NCBI GenBank assembly: GCA_964584805.1
Contig: CAZPAY010000007.1
Location: 42,326-106,325, forward strand
DNA length: 64,000 bases
Direction: 5' to 3'
Source of the DNA: JABHIE01 sp964584805
Lineage (GTDB): Bacteria > Planctomycetota > UBA1135
Positions 44,527-52,859 of the stretch are shown here, in pieces (positions within the stretch are counted from its first letter, which is position 1; each line of letters starts with the position of its first letter). Both the position numbers and the translations under genes were made by a program. The notes beneath the pieces were generated by a model. It was given only the letters and a program-made list of their open reading frames with translations, made no database searches and was not told where the DNA came from.

Positions 44527-46148
44527 TCCTCACCACTCTCATCCTTGCTCTTTCCCCAGCCGCTCTCCCTCAAGAGCCTTCCGCTAAAGATTTGTTTGAC
44601 CACACGCTGGCTGGCCTGCGTATGACCCAAGCCGAGGATGGCTCCTATGGTTCCGGTGTGCTCGACACAGCCAATGTCATTTTGGGGCTAACTCTGGGTC
44701 CACGCGCCTACCGCTCCGAAGACGGGCCCTTTGTGCGCGATGCCGTGGCTTTCATGGGTTCTGGCGAGATTCCGACCAACCCCAATGAGGCTTTTCGTGC
44801 GGCTCTAGCCTTGCAAGTGCTCGACGCCAAGCTCTATAAAGGAGTCATTGCAAGCATCTGTGATTCATTCTCTGAGTTCAATCCAGAACAAATCACGGCC
44901 CTTGCAACGGGGCAAACGCCTAAAAGTTGGCCCGTCTGTTTCCCCGAAATCAAAGACTCTGCCGTCGCGATTTTGATGCAACTGCAACAGGGCCTTGGCT
45001 ATTCCCAAACGGTTGATTTGCTAGCCCAAGCCGGTGTGGCTTACGCCGCAGAGAAGTATGCAAAGGCGGCAACCGCCACAAACAGCAAAGACCTGCTGCT
45101 TGCTAGTTTTCATCGCGGTGCTGATTTCCTTCTTGCCGCTCGTGGCGAGTCCGGCCTCTGGGAAGTATTCGGTCAACCTGAGCCAGGCATGACAGCTCTT
45201 GCGGCACGCGCGCTCATGGCCTCCCCCCGTGAAAGTGACCAAGCTGCTGCGCAAAAAGCGATTGAATGGTTACGCACACTTCAACAAGAAGACGGCTCCA
45301 TCCACAACGGGCGTCTACCCAACTATGTCACGGCAGCTGCCATTGGCGCCATTTCCGAAGCCGGCGACCCCACAGATGCAGAGCTTCTCAAACGCGCGGC
45401 TGGTTTTTTACGCTCGCTACAACTTGATGGTGGCGAAGGTTACTCCGAAGGTGACAAGTTCTACGGTGGCATCGGTTACGGCGGCGATCTGCGCCCCGAC
45501 TTGTCAAACCTGCAATACGCTTTGCAGGCCCTCAACGAAGCAGGCGTCCATGCTGACGACCCCGCATTTCAGCGCGCCATCCTCTTTTTAGAACGCACGC
45601 AAAACCGCTCTGAATCCAACACTGGCGAGTATCACGACCAAGGCAACCCCAAGCCCTTCCGCTCGGGCAACGATGGTGGTGCAGCGTATTACCCTGGCAA
45701 CTCCCCCGCCGGCACGACCGAAATGCCCGATGGCACGCTCATCGCGCGCAGTTACGGTTCGATGACTTATGCCCTGCTTAAGTGCTATACCTTGGCCGGG
45801 CTGACTAAAGACGACCCGCGCGTCAAATCCGCCATCGGCTGGATTCAACGCCACTGGACGCTCGAGGTTAACCCAGGGTTTGATTCTCTCCGTGACCCCC
45901 GCGCCGGTTTTCAGGGGCTGTATTACTACTACCTCACTTTGGCGGAAGCTCTGAAAGCGGCCGGTATCGACAAGGTGGTCACCCCTTCGGGCGCGGAACA
46001 CAACTGGCAAGCCGAGTTGGTCGCACACCTCGCCGCCCATCAAAAAGAAGATGGCTCTTGGGTCAACGCTGATGCCCCACGCTGGTGGGAAGGCAACCCC
46101 GTCTTATGCACGGCTTATGCTCTCAACACCTATCGGGCCATCCGATGA
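44523..46148 (+). CDS. Secreted prenyltransferase/squalene-cyclase-type repeat protein 2
   Basis: A 541-residue protein with a signal peptide (MILTTLILALSPAALPQ) and at least five toroid repeats, each around a D/E-D-G-S-[YWI] core (QAEDGSYG, ARGESGLWEV, QQEDGSIHN, LDGGEGYSEG, QKEDGSWVN). It lacks a DxDD cyclase motif, like the 3059 protein, but is longer. It is coupled to lpxB by a 4-base overlap and to the FAH-family gene at its 3' end (ATGA at 46145). Its place between lpxB and later envelope genes suggests an envelope role, which is inference. Confidence 0.82.
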   Translation: MILTTLILALSPAALPQEPSAKDLFDHTLAGLRMTQAEDGSYGSGVLDTANVILGLTLGPRAYRSEDGPFVRDAVAFMGSGEIPTNPNEAFRAALALQVLDAKLYKGVIASICDSFSEFNPEQITALATGQTPKSWPVCFPEIKDSAVAILMQLQQGLGYSQTVDLLAQAGVAYAAEKYAKAATATNSKDLLLASFHRGADFLLAARGESGLWEVFGQPEPGMTALAARALMASPRESDQAAAQKAIEWLRTLQQEDGSIHNGRLPNYVTAAAIGAISEAGDPTDAELLKRAAGFLRSLQLDGGEGYSEGDKFYGGIGYGGDLRPDLSNLQYALQALNEAGVHADDPAFQRAILFLERTQNRSESNTGEYHDQGNPKPFRSGNDGGAAYYPGNSPAGTTEMPDGTLIARSYGSMTYALLKCYTLAGLTKDDPRVKSAIGWIQRHWTLEVNPGFDSLRDPRAGFQGLYYYYLTLAEALKAAGIDKVVTPSGAEHNWQAELVAHLAAHQKEDGSWVNADAPRWWEGNPVLCTAYALNTYRAIR

Positions 46149-47002
46149 GCCAGCTTCGCCGCGCCCTCGCACCAGACGGCACGCCCCATTGGCTTTGGGT
46201 TAAAACTGAATCGAGTACCGAAAGCAATTCAGCCTCCATCGTCGACCTCACCGCAGTCGGTTTAGCTGACGCGCTTCCTGAGGTTGCAGCGTGGCTGCTC
46301 GATATAGATTCCCGCGAGGCTCTGATTTCGGTTGCACCTCCCGTTGAGGCGATTGATTGGCCGCTCTTGTTACCGGGCCGACCGAGCAAGGCGATTTGCC
46401 TCGGCAAAAATTTTGCGGCGCATGCTCGCGAATTCGGCGTTGAGCCACCAAGCGAATTGGTTTGGTTTGCGAAACTGCCAAGCGTTTTGATTGGGCCAGA
46501 TGAGCCGGTTGTTATCCCGGAATGGCTCGACACGCGCGTTGACCCCGAAGCAGAATTTGTGATTTTGATTGGTGCGCCATTGCACCATGCAACAATCGAG
46601 CAATCGCAAGCTGCAATCGCCGCTTGGGCGCTCGGCAACGATGTCACCGCCCGCAAGCAACAAGGCCTCGACCGCGAACGCGAATGGCCGTGGTTGCGTT
46701 GCAAAAACATCCAAAGTTTCGGGAGCATCGGCCCCTGGTGGACGCCCTCCGATTCGTTTACACCAGCTGCCGATTTAGAAATTCAGGGCAAGGTCGATGG
46801 CACATTGCGTCAAACGGGCGCGGTAGCTGACCTCATTTGGAGCCCTGCGCGAGCCCTTACTGAAATCTCGCGATGGTGCGCTCTTGAGCCAGGCGACATC
46901 ATCTTTTTAGGCACACCTGCGGGTGTGGCTGCCGTCCAACGCGGCCAAGTCATGACCGTTGAAGCTGAGGGTTTGGGGGTGTTATCTAACCCCGTAAAAT
47001 AA
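46145..47002 (+). CDS. Fumarylacetoacetate hydrolase-family protein
   Basis: A 285-residue FAH-type enzyme. Visible: LPGRPSKAICLGKNFAAHARE, PSVLIGPDEPV, EAEFVILIG (metal-binding Glu pair), GNDVTARKQQ, and the C-terminal PGDIIFLGTPAGV. Members hydrolyse or decarboxylate 2-oxo acids (e.g. 2-hydroxyhepta-diene-dioate isomerase, acylpyruvase); the substrate cannot be told. Start at 46145 overlaps the upstream stop (ATGA). Confidence 0.88.
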   Translation: MSQLRRALAPDGTPHWLWVKTESSTESNSASIVDLTAVGLADALPEVAAWLLDIDSREALISVAPPVEAIDWPLLLPGRPSKAICLGKNFAAHAREFGVEPPSELVWFAKLPSVLIGPDEPVVIPEWLDTRVDPEAEFVILIGAPLHHATIEQSQAAIAAWALGNDVTARKQQGLDREREWPWLRCKNIQSFGSIGPWWTPSDSFTPAADLEIQGKVDGTLRQTGAVADLIWSPARALTEISRWCALEPGDIIFLGTPAGVAAVQRGQVMTVEAEGLGVLSNPVK

Positions 47003-47122
47003 AAAAAGTGGCCGACTGGGCTCCCTCATCATTGATTCCCAGCCGACCGAAGGTTCTTTACTGCGTAACTTCTTCGTCTTGCTTGAGAAAAACCTTTAAC
47101 CTTTTTTAGACTTTTTTTGAAA

Positions 47123-47857
47123 ATGCTCGAAAAAGACCCCAAAAGCCTGCCATCTGCCTTTATTGAGGCGGAAATATCGGGTCGTTTGGTGAATCACGAA
47201 GAGAGCGTGCATCTCGTCCTAGGCCCCACTCCTGATGGGCGTACCGCGTGGTGGAAGCACTACACCATCCCGACGAGGCGCCGTTTTGTGGCCCTGTTTG
47301 CTCGCGCTCGCGCTCAACGAGAGTTTTCGGCACTTCAGGCTTTCCGGAAGTCGCAATTGGCTGTCGTGAATTCACTGGCTTGGTGCAAAATGCCAGGTGG
47401 TGGCAGTTTGCTCGTGACGGAAGATATCCCTGATGTGCAGGATTTGTTCGAGAGCATCGTAAGAAGCGGCTCCGAGGATTCAACAGCCCAACTCAAAGCC
47501 ATGGGCCAATTCGCACGCCAAATCCACGACACCGGTTTTGGACACTTCCGCATGTTTTTGCGTAATTTTCTTGCGACACCCACCGGCATCGTTGCTCTAG
47601 ATTTACCTTATTGCTGCAAGTGGGCTTTTTCCGCGCCACATCGCATTCGACGACTTGACCTCATTGACCTAGCAGGAAGCCATAGCGGGCTAAGCCGCAA
47701 ACAAGCCGAGGTCGTCCTGCTAGCCTATGCAGGCAACGACACGCCACCCCTCACTCTTGAGGTTTTGCGCAGTCGACGGCGATATCCACAGAAGTGGCGC
47801 CGCATTGCTTACTACTTGCTCGCGCTTTACACCGGCCACCGCATCCCCCCACAATGA
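47123..47857 (+). CDS. LPS-kinase-like (Kdo/WaaP-type) protein
   Basis: A 244-residue protein with the kinase-like fold of heptose/Kdo kinases: QIHDTGFGHFRMFLRNFL (catalytic-loop position, with R-N) and GIVALDLPYCCKW (the DFG-like Asp). It is a distant, possibly inactive member, as the HxD loop is weak. ATG at 47123 is chosen; a TTG two codons earlier is in frame. Overlaps the methyltransferase gene by 4 bases (ATGA). Together with lpxB this suggests LPS core modification. Confidence 0.6.
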   Translation: MLEKDPKSLPSAFIEAEISGRLVNHEESVHLVLGPTPDGRTAWWKHYTIPTRRRFVALFARARAQREFSALQAFRKSQLAVVNSLAWCKMPGGGSLLVTEDIPDVQDLFESIVRSGSEDSTAQLKAMGQFARQIHDTGFGHFRMFLRNFLATPTGIVALDLPYCCKWAFSAPHRIRRLDLIDLAGSHSGLSRKQAEVVLLAYAGNDTPPLTLEVLRSRRRYPQKWRRIAYYLLALYTGHRIPPQ

Positions 47858-48504
47858 CTCTCCCCGAACGCCTCGCAATGTACGACTCACCTGAGGGTGC
47901 TGTCGAATACCTCGAAGAATACGACAAGATGCATCGCAAGTTGAGCGACAAGCGTGAGCGTAAATTGTTGTTGAACTACTTTGAGCAAATTGGCAAGTTT
48001 GACTCGATTCTTGACCTGCCCTGCGGGTGGGGTCGCTATTTGCCGCTCTTCACCAACTTAGGCGCCAAGGTCATTCAGGGTGATTACAGCCGCGACATGA
48101 TTCGCATGAGTGATGACCGTTTCCCCGATTTAAAGCCGTTTGGTCGTGTCCGAAGCTTTGGTCATCAAATCCCACTCGCCGATCGTTCGATGGATGTCAC
48201 TTTTTCGATGCGGCTGAATCATCATTTGGTCGACCCGGCCGTGCGACGCGAGCATGTGCGTGACTTGCTGCGTGTCGCGGACAATTGGTGCATTTTTACT
48301 TATTTTGACCACAACACCGTGAAGAACATTTTGCGTCGCGCACGCACTTCTGTGGGGCTTTGCAAAAAGCGGCCTAAGAATACGCTGAGCCGTAAAGAGG
48401 CTCGGAAGTTGGTCGCTGACTGCGGTTTTGAAACCGTTTCTGACCCCATGCTGTTTGCCATCGGCTCCGGGCATCGCGTGGTGCTTGCTCGCCGTAAGGG
48501 CTAG
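47854..48504 (+). CDS. Class I SAM-dependent methyltransferase
   Basis: A 216-residue protein. Motif I is ILDLPCGWGRYLPLF and motif II is VIQGDYSRDMI; IPLADRSMDVTFSMRLNHHLVD follows. It resembles small-molecule/ubiquinone-type methyltransferases. It is coupled to the LPS-kinase-like gene by a 4-base overlap and precedes queF by 3 bases. The target is unknown; an LPS or lipid substrate is suggested only by context. Confidence 0.82.
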   Translation: MTLPERLAMYDSPEGAVEYLEEYDKMHRKLSDKRERKLLLNYFEQIGKFDSILDLPCGWGRYLPLFTNLGAKVIQGDYSRDMIRMSDDRFPDLKPFGRVRSFGHQIPLADRSMDVTFSMRLNHHLVDPAVRREHVRDLLRVADNWCIFTYFDHNTVKNILRRARTSVGLCKKRPKNTLSRKEARKLVADCGFETVSDPMLFAIGSGHRVVLARRKG

Positions 48505-48507
48505 GAT

Positions 48508-48948
48508 ATGAATATGTCAGATGATTCAAATCGCGAAAGCACTCTAGATGTGCGCACTCCGACTCAGCCGAGTCTAGAGATTGAAACTTTTGAAAACCCG
48601 TCACCCAACCAATTGTTTTTGGTGGAAAGCGTGACGAAAGAATTTACCTGTGTCTGTCCACTGACGGGCCAACCTGATTTCGCCACGATTCGCGTGCGCT
48701 ACGCACCAGGCCCCCGTTGTTTTGAGCTGAAGAGTTTTAAACTTTATTTGTGGAGCTACCGCGATGTGGGGCATTTCCACGAGGCCTTGACGAATCAAAT
48801 ATTGACCGACTTGGTTTCCGCGACCGACCCCGTCTGGATGGAAGTCCGTGGTGAGTTCAATGTACGCGGCGGTGTCGCCACGACGGTGACGGTGAGACAT
48901 GGCATCCGCCCCGAGGGGCTAGAGGGTGTCAAACCGGCGCCGATTTGA
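48508..48948 (+). CDS. queF: NADPH-dependent 7-cyano-7-deazaguanine reductase
   Basis: Reduces preQ0 to preQ1 in queuosine biosynthesis. The 146-residue protein is the short (type I) QueF: EFTCVCPLTGQPDFATIRVRY contains the nucleophile Cys, and ELKSFKLYLWSYRDVGHFHE is the family's second signature. The only other queuosine gene in the window is gluQ. Start ATG at 48508; a second ATG at 48514 is possible. A terminator follows. Confidence 0.93.
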   Translation: MNMSDDSNRESTLDVRTPTQPSLEIETFENPSPNQLFLVESVTKEFTCVCPLTGQPDFATIRVRYAPGPRCFELKSFKLYLWSYRDVGHFHEALTNQILTDLVSATDPVWMEVRGEFNVRGGVATTVTVRHGIRPEGLEGVKPAPI

Positions 48949-48962
48949 TTTAAGCGAAAAAA

Positions 48963-49002
48963 ATAAGACCCCCAAGCCAAAGGCAAGGGGGTCTTGTTTT
49001 TT
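48963..49002 (+). terminator. Rho-independent terminator after queF
   Basis: AAGACCCCC/GGGGGTCTT (48965-48973, 48987-48995) with an inner GCC/GGC pair, followed by a T run. It ends queF on plus; with the reversed A-run it may also serve the opposing tRNA-Met transcript. Confidence 0.85.
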
Positions 49003-49078
49003 GGTAGCGGAGAAGGGATTTGAACCCCCGACACGCGGATTATGATTCCGCTGCTCTAACCAACTGAGCTACTCCGCC
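49002..49078 (-). tRNA. tRNA-Met (anticodon CAU), elongator type
   Basis: Reverse complement starts GGCGGAGTAGCTCAGTTGG and ends in encoded CCA. The arms fold (acceptor GGCGGAG/CTCCGCT with a first G-U pair). The loop ATCATAA gives CAU. The body resembles elongator tRNA-Met and not initiator or tRNA-Ile(CAU), but the latter cannot be excluded. It is 32 bases downstream of gltX. Confidence 0.92.
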
Positions 49079-49110
49079 GAGGTCACTCAAACGAGTAACG
49101 CGCGAGGATT

Positions 49111-50547
49111 CTAGCGTGACTGACGCAGCCGGGCAAGCGAACAATCTTTCCCAAGTAAAGCCAAAACATCACCCAGCTCAGGGCCTCCTAGGCAACCCGT
49201 CAATGCGGCGCGCACAGGCTTCATGACCTTGCCCACACCGAGGTCGTGCTCGCCGGCCCAACCCTTGAGGAGAGCAAAGAACTCGCTTGGGGGCCACGCT
49301 TCAACGCCTTCGAGCAAATCAGCCACGCCCGACAAAATCTCGTGGACGCCGTCGGTGGCGAGAGCCTTGGCCGCTTTTTCATCTGGTTGGGCAAAATCAC
49401 AGCACAAATGTTGACTCATGTCGGCGATATCACCGAACAAAGTCAATCGCTCGCGGAAACAGGCGGCCAATAGCAATTGCCACGCTTCGCCCTTTTCCTG
49501 CACGGCGTCGCTCAGCCAAGGACGCAGGCTCTCCACCAAATCGGAATCGGTCATCCGACGAATCGTGTCGCCGCACAGCCAATGCAGCTTGTCGGTATCG
49601 AAAATCGCGCCTGACTTATTGATGCGTTTCAAATCAAAGGCCGCGACCATTTCGTCCGCTGAAAAGACCGTCGTCTCATCGTCAATCGAAAAACCGAGCA
49701 AGCCCAAAAAGTTGAGCATCGCACCTGCGGGATAGCCCTTTTCGCGATAATCCTGCAACGCAGTATCGCCCGTGCGTTTGGACAATTTCTTGCCATCTTG
49801 CCCCAGAATCAACGGCACATGCGCGTAATCGGGCTGGGGCAAATCTAGCGCGCGATAGAGCAGCACCTGCTTCGGTGTATTGGCCAAATGCTCTTCGCCA
49901 CGGATGACATGGCTAATTTGCATCTGCGCATCATCGACCACGCAGCAAAAGTTGTAAGTCGGCATGCCATTGCCACGCACGACCACCCAATCTTCGACCT
50001 CAGCCGATGCAACGGTCACCAAGCCACGGATGTGATCCTGAATCTCTGCAACCTCGCCCTCGGGCACGGCAAAACGAATCACATGAGCCTCGCCGGCCTC
50101 GACCCGTTTGGCACAGTCATCGCTGCACATCCCGTAACAAGCGCGGTCATAACGCGGATTTTCTTTCCGCGCGCGTTGAGCCTCTTTGAGCTCATTCACC
50201 CGCTCGGGTGTGCAGAAACAGCGATAAAGCCAGCCATCGGCCAAGCCTTTTTGAATGGCCTGGTCATACAAACTCCTGCGCTCACTTTGCGCATACGGCC
50301 CGAAATCACCGCCCACTCCAGGGCCCTCGTCCCAATCGAGACCGAGCCAACGCATGGCCGACAAAATCGAATCAAGCGACTCTTGTGAATTGCGCTCGGT
50401 ATCGGTGTCTTCGATGCGCAAAATAAACGCGCCCTCATGGCGGCGGGCATAGGCCCAATTAAACAAAGCCGTGCGCGCACCTCCAATATGGAGCTTGCCA
50501 GTGGGCGATGGAGCAAAACGGACGCGAACGGGGCGATTTTCAGTCAT
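49111..50547 (-). CDS. gltX: Glutamate--tRNA ligase
   Basis: A 478-residue class I synthetase. RFAPSPTGKLHIGGARTALFNW (HIGH), LRIEDTDTERN, the zinc-knuckle-like Cys residues YRCFCTPERV...CYGMCSDDC, and KLSKRTGDTAL (KMSKS-like) are all present. The C-terminal anticodon-binding domain (from ~residue 340) separates it from the gluQ gene. ATG at 50547 (MTENRPVRVRFAPSP) is chosen over a GTG three codons upstream. The organism carries gluQ as well. Confidence 0.96.
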   Translation of the reverse strand: MTENRPVRVRFAPSPTGKLHIGGARTALFNWAYARRHEGAFILRIEDTDTERNSQESLDSILSAMRWLGLDWDEGPGVGGDFGPYAQSERRSLYDQAIQKGLADGWLYRCFCTPERVNELKEAQRARKENPRYDRACYGMCSDDCAKRVEAGEAHVIRFAVPEGEVAEIQDHIRGLVTVASAEVEDWVVVRGNGMPTYNFCCVVDDAQMQISHVIRGEEHLANTPKQVLLYRALDLPQPDYAHVPLILGQDGKKLSKRTGDTALQDYREKGYPAGAMLNFLGLLGFSIDDETTVFSADEMVAAFDLKRINKSGAIFDTDKLHWLCGDTIRRMTDSDLVESLRPWLSDAVQEKGEAWQLLLAACFRERLTLFGDIADMSQHLCCDFAQPDEKAAKALATDGVHEILSGVADLLEGVEAWPPSEFFALLKGWAGEHDLGVGKVMKPVRAALTGCLGGPELGDVLALLGKDCSLARLRQSR

Positions 50548-50628
50548 GGAACGCACATTTTATGCGCATTCCTCTTAAGTCCACAGCCGAAACCGCCGAA
50601 AAGGGTTTGTCCCCCCCGCACAAACACC

Positions 50629-51135
50629 ATGAAATACATGAACAAAGCAATCCTCATCCCCATCCTGTGTGCGCTGGGAACTCCTGCCTGTCTCGACATC
50701 GGGCTAGATGACATCAAAGACCAGATCGAGGATCAACTCGGCGACTCTTTTGGTGAATACGCCGTCCAAGGCACCTGGGAAATCGGATACGACAACCTAC
50801 CCGATACCAGCGAATGGATGACTTTCGAAGTTGGCTTTAGCGGAATGGAACTCGTAGATTTCCGTTCTGGCCCCGTTTACGAATGGGCTGAAGATTTGAC
50901 TTCGACCATTACCTACAGTCAATTCCAATTCACGCTCGACGGTCACCTTCAAGGTCAAGTGGATCGTAGCTGGTCTCACAATGGCCACGACTACACCCAG
51001 ATTGCAGAAATCGACCTACGCATGAACAACAATCAAACCTCCATGGTTGGAGAATTGCACTGGTTCAACTCAAGAGATGAGCAACCCGCTGGTGAAGGCC
51101 ACGAGAGCGTGACCTTCTCACTCGACAGCTACTAA
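50629..51135 (+). CDS. Small secreted/lipoprotein, unknown function
   Basis: A 168-residue protein with a signal (MKYMNKAILIPILCALGTPAC); the Cys at ~21 with TPAC may be a weak lipobox. The mature part is acidic and beta-rich (GTWEIGYDNLPDTSEWMTF, QGQVDRSWSHNGHDYTQI). No family is recognised. Divergent from gltX and convergent with the DUF4139 gene; a GC-rich hairpin lies at 51155. Confidence 0.65.
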   Translation: MKYMNKAILIPILCALGTPACLDIGLDDIKDQIEDQLGDSFGEYAVQGTWEIGYDNLPDTSEWMTFEVGFSGMELVDFRSGPVYEWAEDLTSTITYSQFQFTLDGHLQGQVDRSWSHNGHDYTQIAEIDLRMNNNQTSMVGELHWFNSRDEQPAGEGHESVTFSLDSY

Positions 51136-51154
51136 GATTGTCGAATTCCCCTAG

Positions 51155-51178
51155 CCGGTGGGCCGCAAGGCCTACCGG
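51155..51178. other. GC-rich hairpin with GCAA tetraloop at the convergent gene end
   Basis: CCGGTGGGCC and GGCCTACCGG (10 pairs with one G-T) enclose GCAA, a GNRA tetraloop. It spans the TAG stop of the DUF4139 gene. No T-run follows on either strand, so it is not a typical rho-independent terminator. Confidence 0.4.
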
Positions 51179-52836
51179 TTGTCGCTATAGGCAGGCGTGA
51201 AATCTTCGTCATGCGAGACGAGATAGCCCCACCGCACATTCTGGGTCGCCCCCGGCGGGATGGTCATCCGCCAGCGATAAACGCCTTTTTCTTCGCGAAG
51301 CTTCAAATCATCTTCGCCATCAAGGGGCAGAGGCTGCAAGTCACTCGGCGCGACCTTAATGCGGCTATCGCGGCTAAGTGGAATGACCTCTTCCATCAAA
51401 ACACTCACAGGGCCACGCGCATTCGCGCTCAATTTCAAAGTGGCGCGATAAACATGAGTCGTGCGAACGGTTGAGCCAAACAAACCTGGCTCATCGCGGT
51501 CGTCCATAATGGTTTCCCAACTCACAGACAAATTCGGGTCAATCCCCAAATTCAGAGTCGTGCTATCGCCCGGGCGCAAGACAGGGAAGTCAGCTGTGCC
51601 GAGCAAATCGGGGCCGAGGAATACACGCGCAGAACCCGCCAAGAGTGGAGCGTCGCCAGTGAGTCGAACTTCAGCGCGCAAGTATGCCTTCTCACTCAAA
51701 GTTGGCACCACATAGCGCTCAGGGTGTACCTCAAGAGGCACCTCACGAATCGGAAAGCGGTGCAACTCGGCATTACTAGGAACCGTCTTAGCCTCAGGCA
51801 GAACGAACTGCGTAGTAATTCCGAAATCTTGAACCTGCACGGCAGGAGCTTTCAATCTTTTTTGTAAACGGCCAAACTCGGCACCGGCAACAAGGTCAGC
51901 GTCGTCTGAGGCGTACCCGAGCTCAGCCAATTCTTCTGCGGGTGCGGCGACAACCAAGCCCCGCGAAGCCCCGCGCATCGATTGAGGAACCGTATAGGAA
52001 CGATTCGGCAAGGCAGGTGGGTCAAGGCCCACATTGGGTTGAGAAGTACTCAACACGACAATTGCGTTATCCCAGTCTTCACCGGTCATCTGAGAAACCT
52101 CGGCAACCAAGGCAACATTTACGCCGGTCAAATCGGGGTCAACGCGCACATCGTAGGTCGGATGCCACCAAGCTTGATCGACCAAATAAATGACTCGCAA
52201 CTGAGCTGTGCCGGGTTGTTCAAAAAACAAATGGGCGCGCACTTCTTGATAACGCTCTTCGGCGGCATTGCCCATGCGCTTTTTCAAGTCATCAATGCGC
52301 AATTGCATGGCTTTCCCTTGCTCAATCAATCCACGCTGGGAGCGATCAAGATCTCCGACCTGGCCCATTACCCAATTCAGCAATGCATCCGCATCAAGAC
52401 CAGTCAAAGCGGAAACATTTTTGCCACTGGCGACACCCTCAAGCATGACATCAATCGTCGAACGAGCGGCTGCATTGGCTGCAAGCTTGGATTCAATGTC
52501 GTCACGCTCAAGCGTTAGGCCCTCTAACTCGGACTGCATGGCATCACGCTGAGTACCGCTCAAAACATGGCCTACGCGCTCTCGGATTTCCATGCCCTGA
52601 ACCATGCCCGGGCCTTCTTCGTATTTCACTTGGAAACTGTCTCGGCGCGCCGATAGAGGAAATGGACCCGTCACAACGACCATGGGGCCTGGCTCATCAG
52701 CCGCTACCGTCAAGACACGCTCAACCAAAGCGGCGCCGCTATAAACGGTCACTCGGTCAAGCGTTGCAGGTGTCTCTCGCGCCGGGATGACTGGATTACC
52801 GTGAGAAAGCGCAAACAGGAGGAGGGCTGTAAACAT
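51172..52836 (-). CDS. DUF4139/DUF4140 domain protein (mucoidy inhibitor A-like)
   Basis: A 554-residue secreted protein with a signal peptide (MFTALLLFALSHGNP). The N-terminal DUF4140 domain has VTVYSGAALVERVLTV, a helical middle segment follows (LEGLTLERDDIESKL), then DUF4139 (VDQAWWHPTYDVRVD, VALVAEVSQMTGEDWDNAIVVLSTSQP, and the C-terminal RWRMTIPPGATQNVRWGY). The function of this family is not established; it is widespread in Gram-negatives and planctomycetes. Divergent from trmFO with 23 bases between. Confidence 0.87.
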   Translation of the reverse strand: MFTALLLFALSHGNPVIPARETPATLDRVTVYSGAALVERVLTVAADEPGPMVVVTGPFPLSARRDSFQVKYEEGPGMVQGMEIRERVGHVLSGTQRDAMQSELEGLTLERDDIESKLAANAAARSTIDVMLEGVASGKNVSALTGLDADALLNWVMGQVGDLDRSQRGLIEQGKAMQLRIDDLKKRMGNAAEERYQEVRAHLFFEQPGTAQLRVIYLVDQAWWHPTYDVRVDPDLTGVNVALVAEVSQMTGEDWDNAIVVLSTSQPNVGLDPPALPNRSYTVPQSMRGASRGLVVAAPAEELAELGYASDDADLVAGAEFGRLQKRLKAPAVQVQDFGITTQFVLPEAKTVPSNAELHRFPIREVPLEVHPERYVVPTLSEKAYLRAEVRLTGDAPLLAGSARVFLGPDLLGTADFPVLRPGDSTTLNLGIDPNLSVSWETIMDDRDEPGLFGSTVRTTHVYRATLKLSANARGPVSVLMEEVIPLSRDSRIKVAPSDLQPLPLDGEDDLKLREEKGVYRWRMTIPPGATQNVRWGYLVSHDEDFTPAYSDNR

Positions 52837-52859
52837 CGCAACCGTATTCTAAGCGATTC

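Noticed and set aside
47003..47060. Imperfect inverted repeat after the FAH-family gene
   Set aside because: GGCCGACTGGG and CCCAGCCGACC pair with two mismatches, the loop is long, and no T-run follows at once; too weak to call a terminator.
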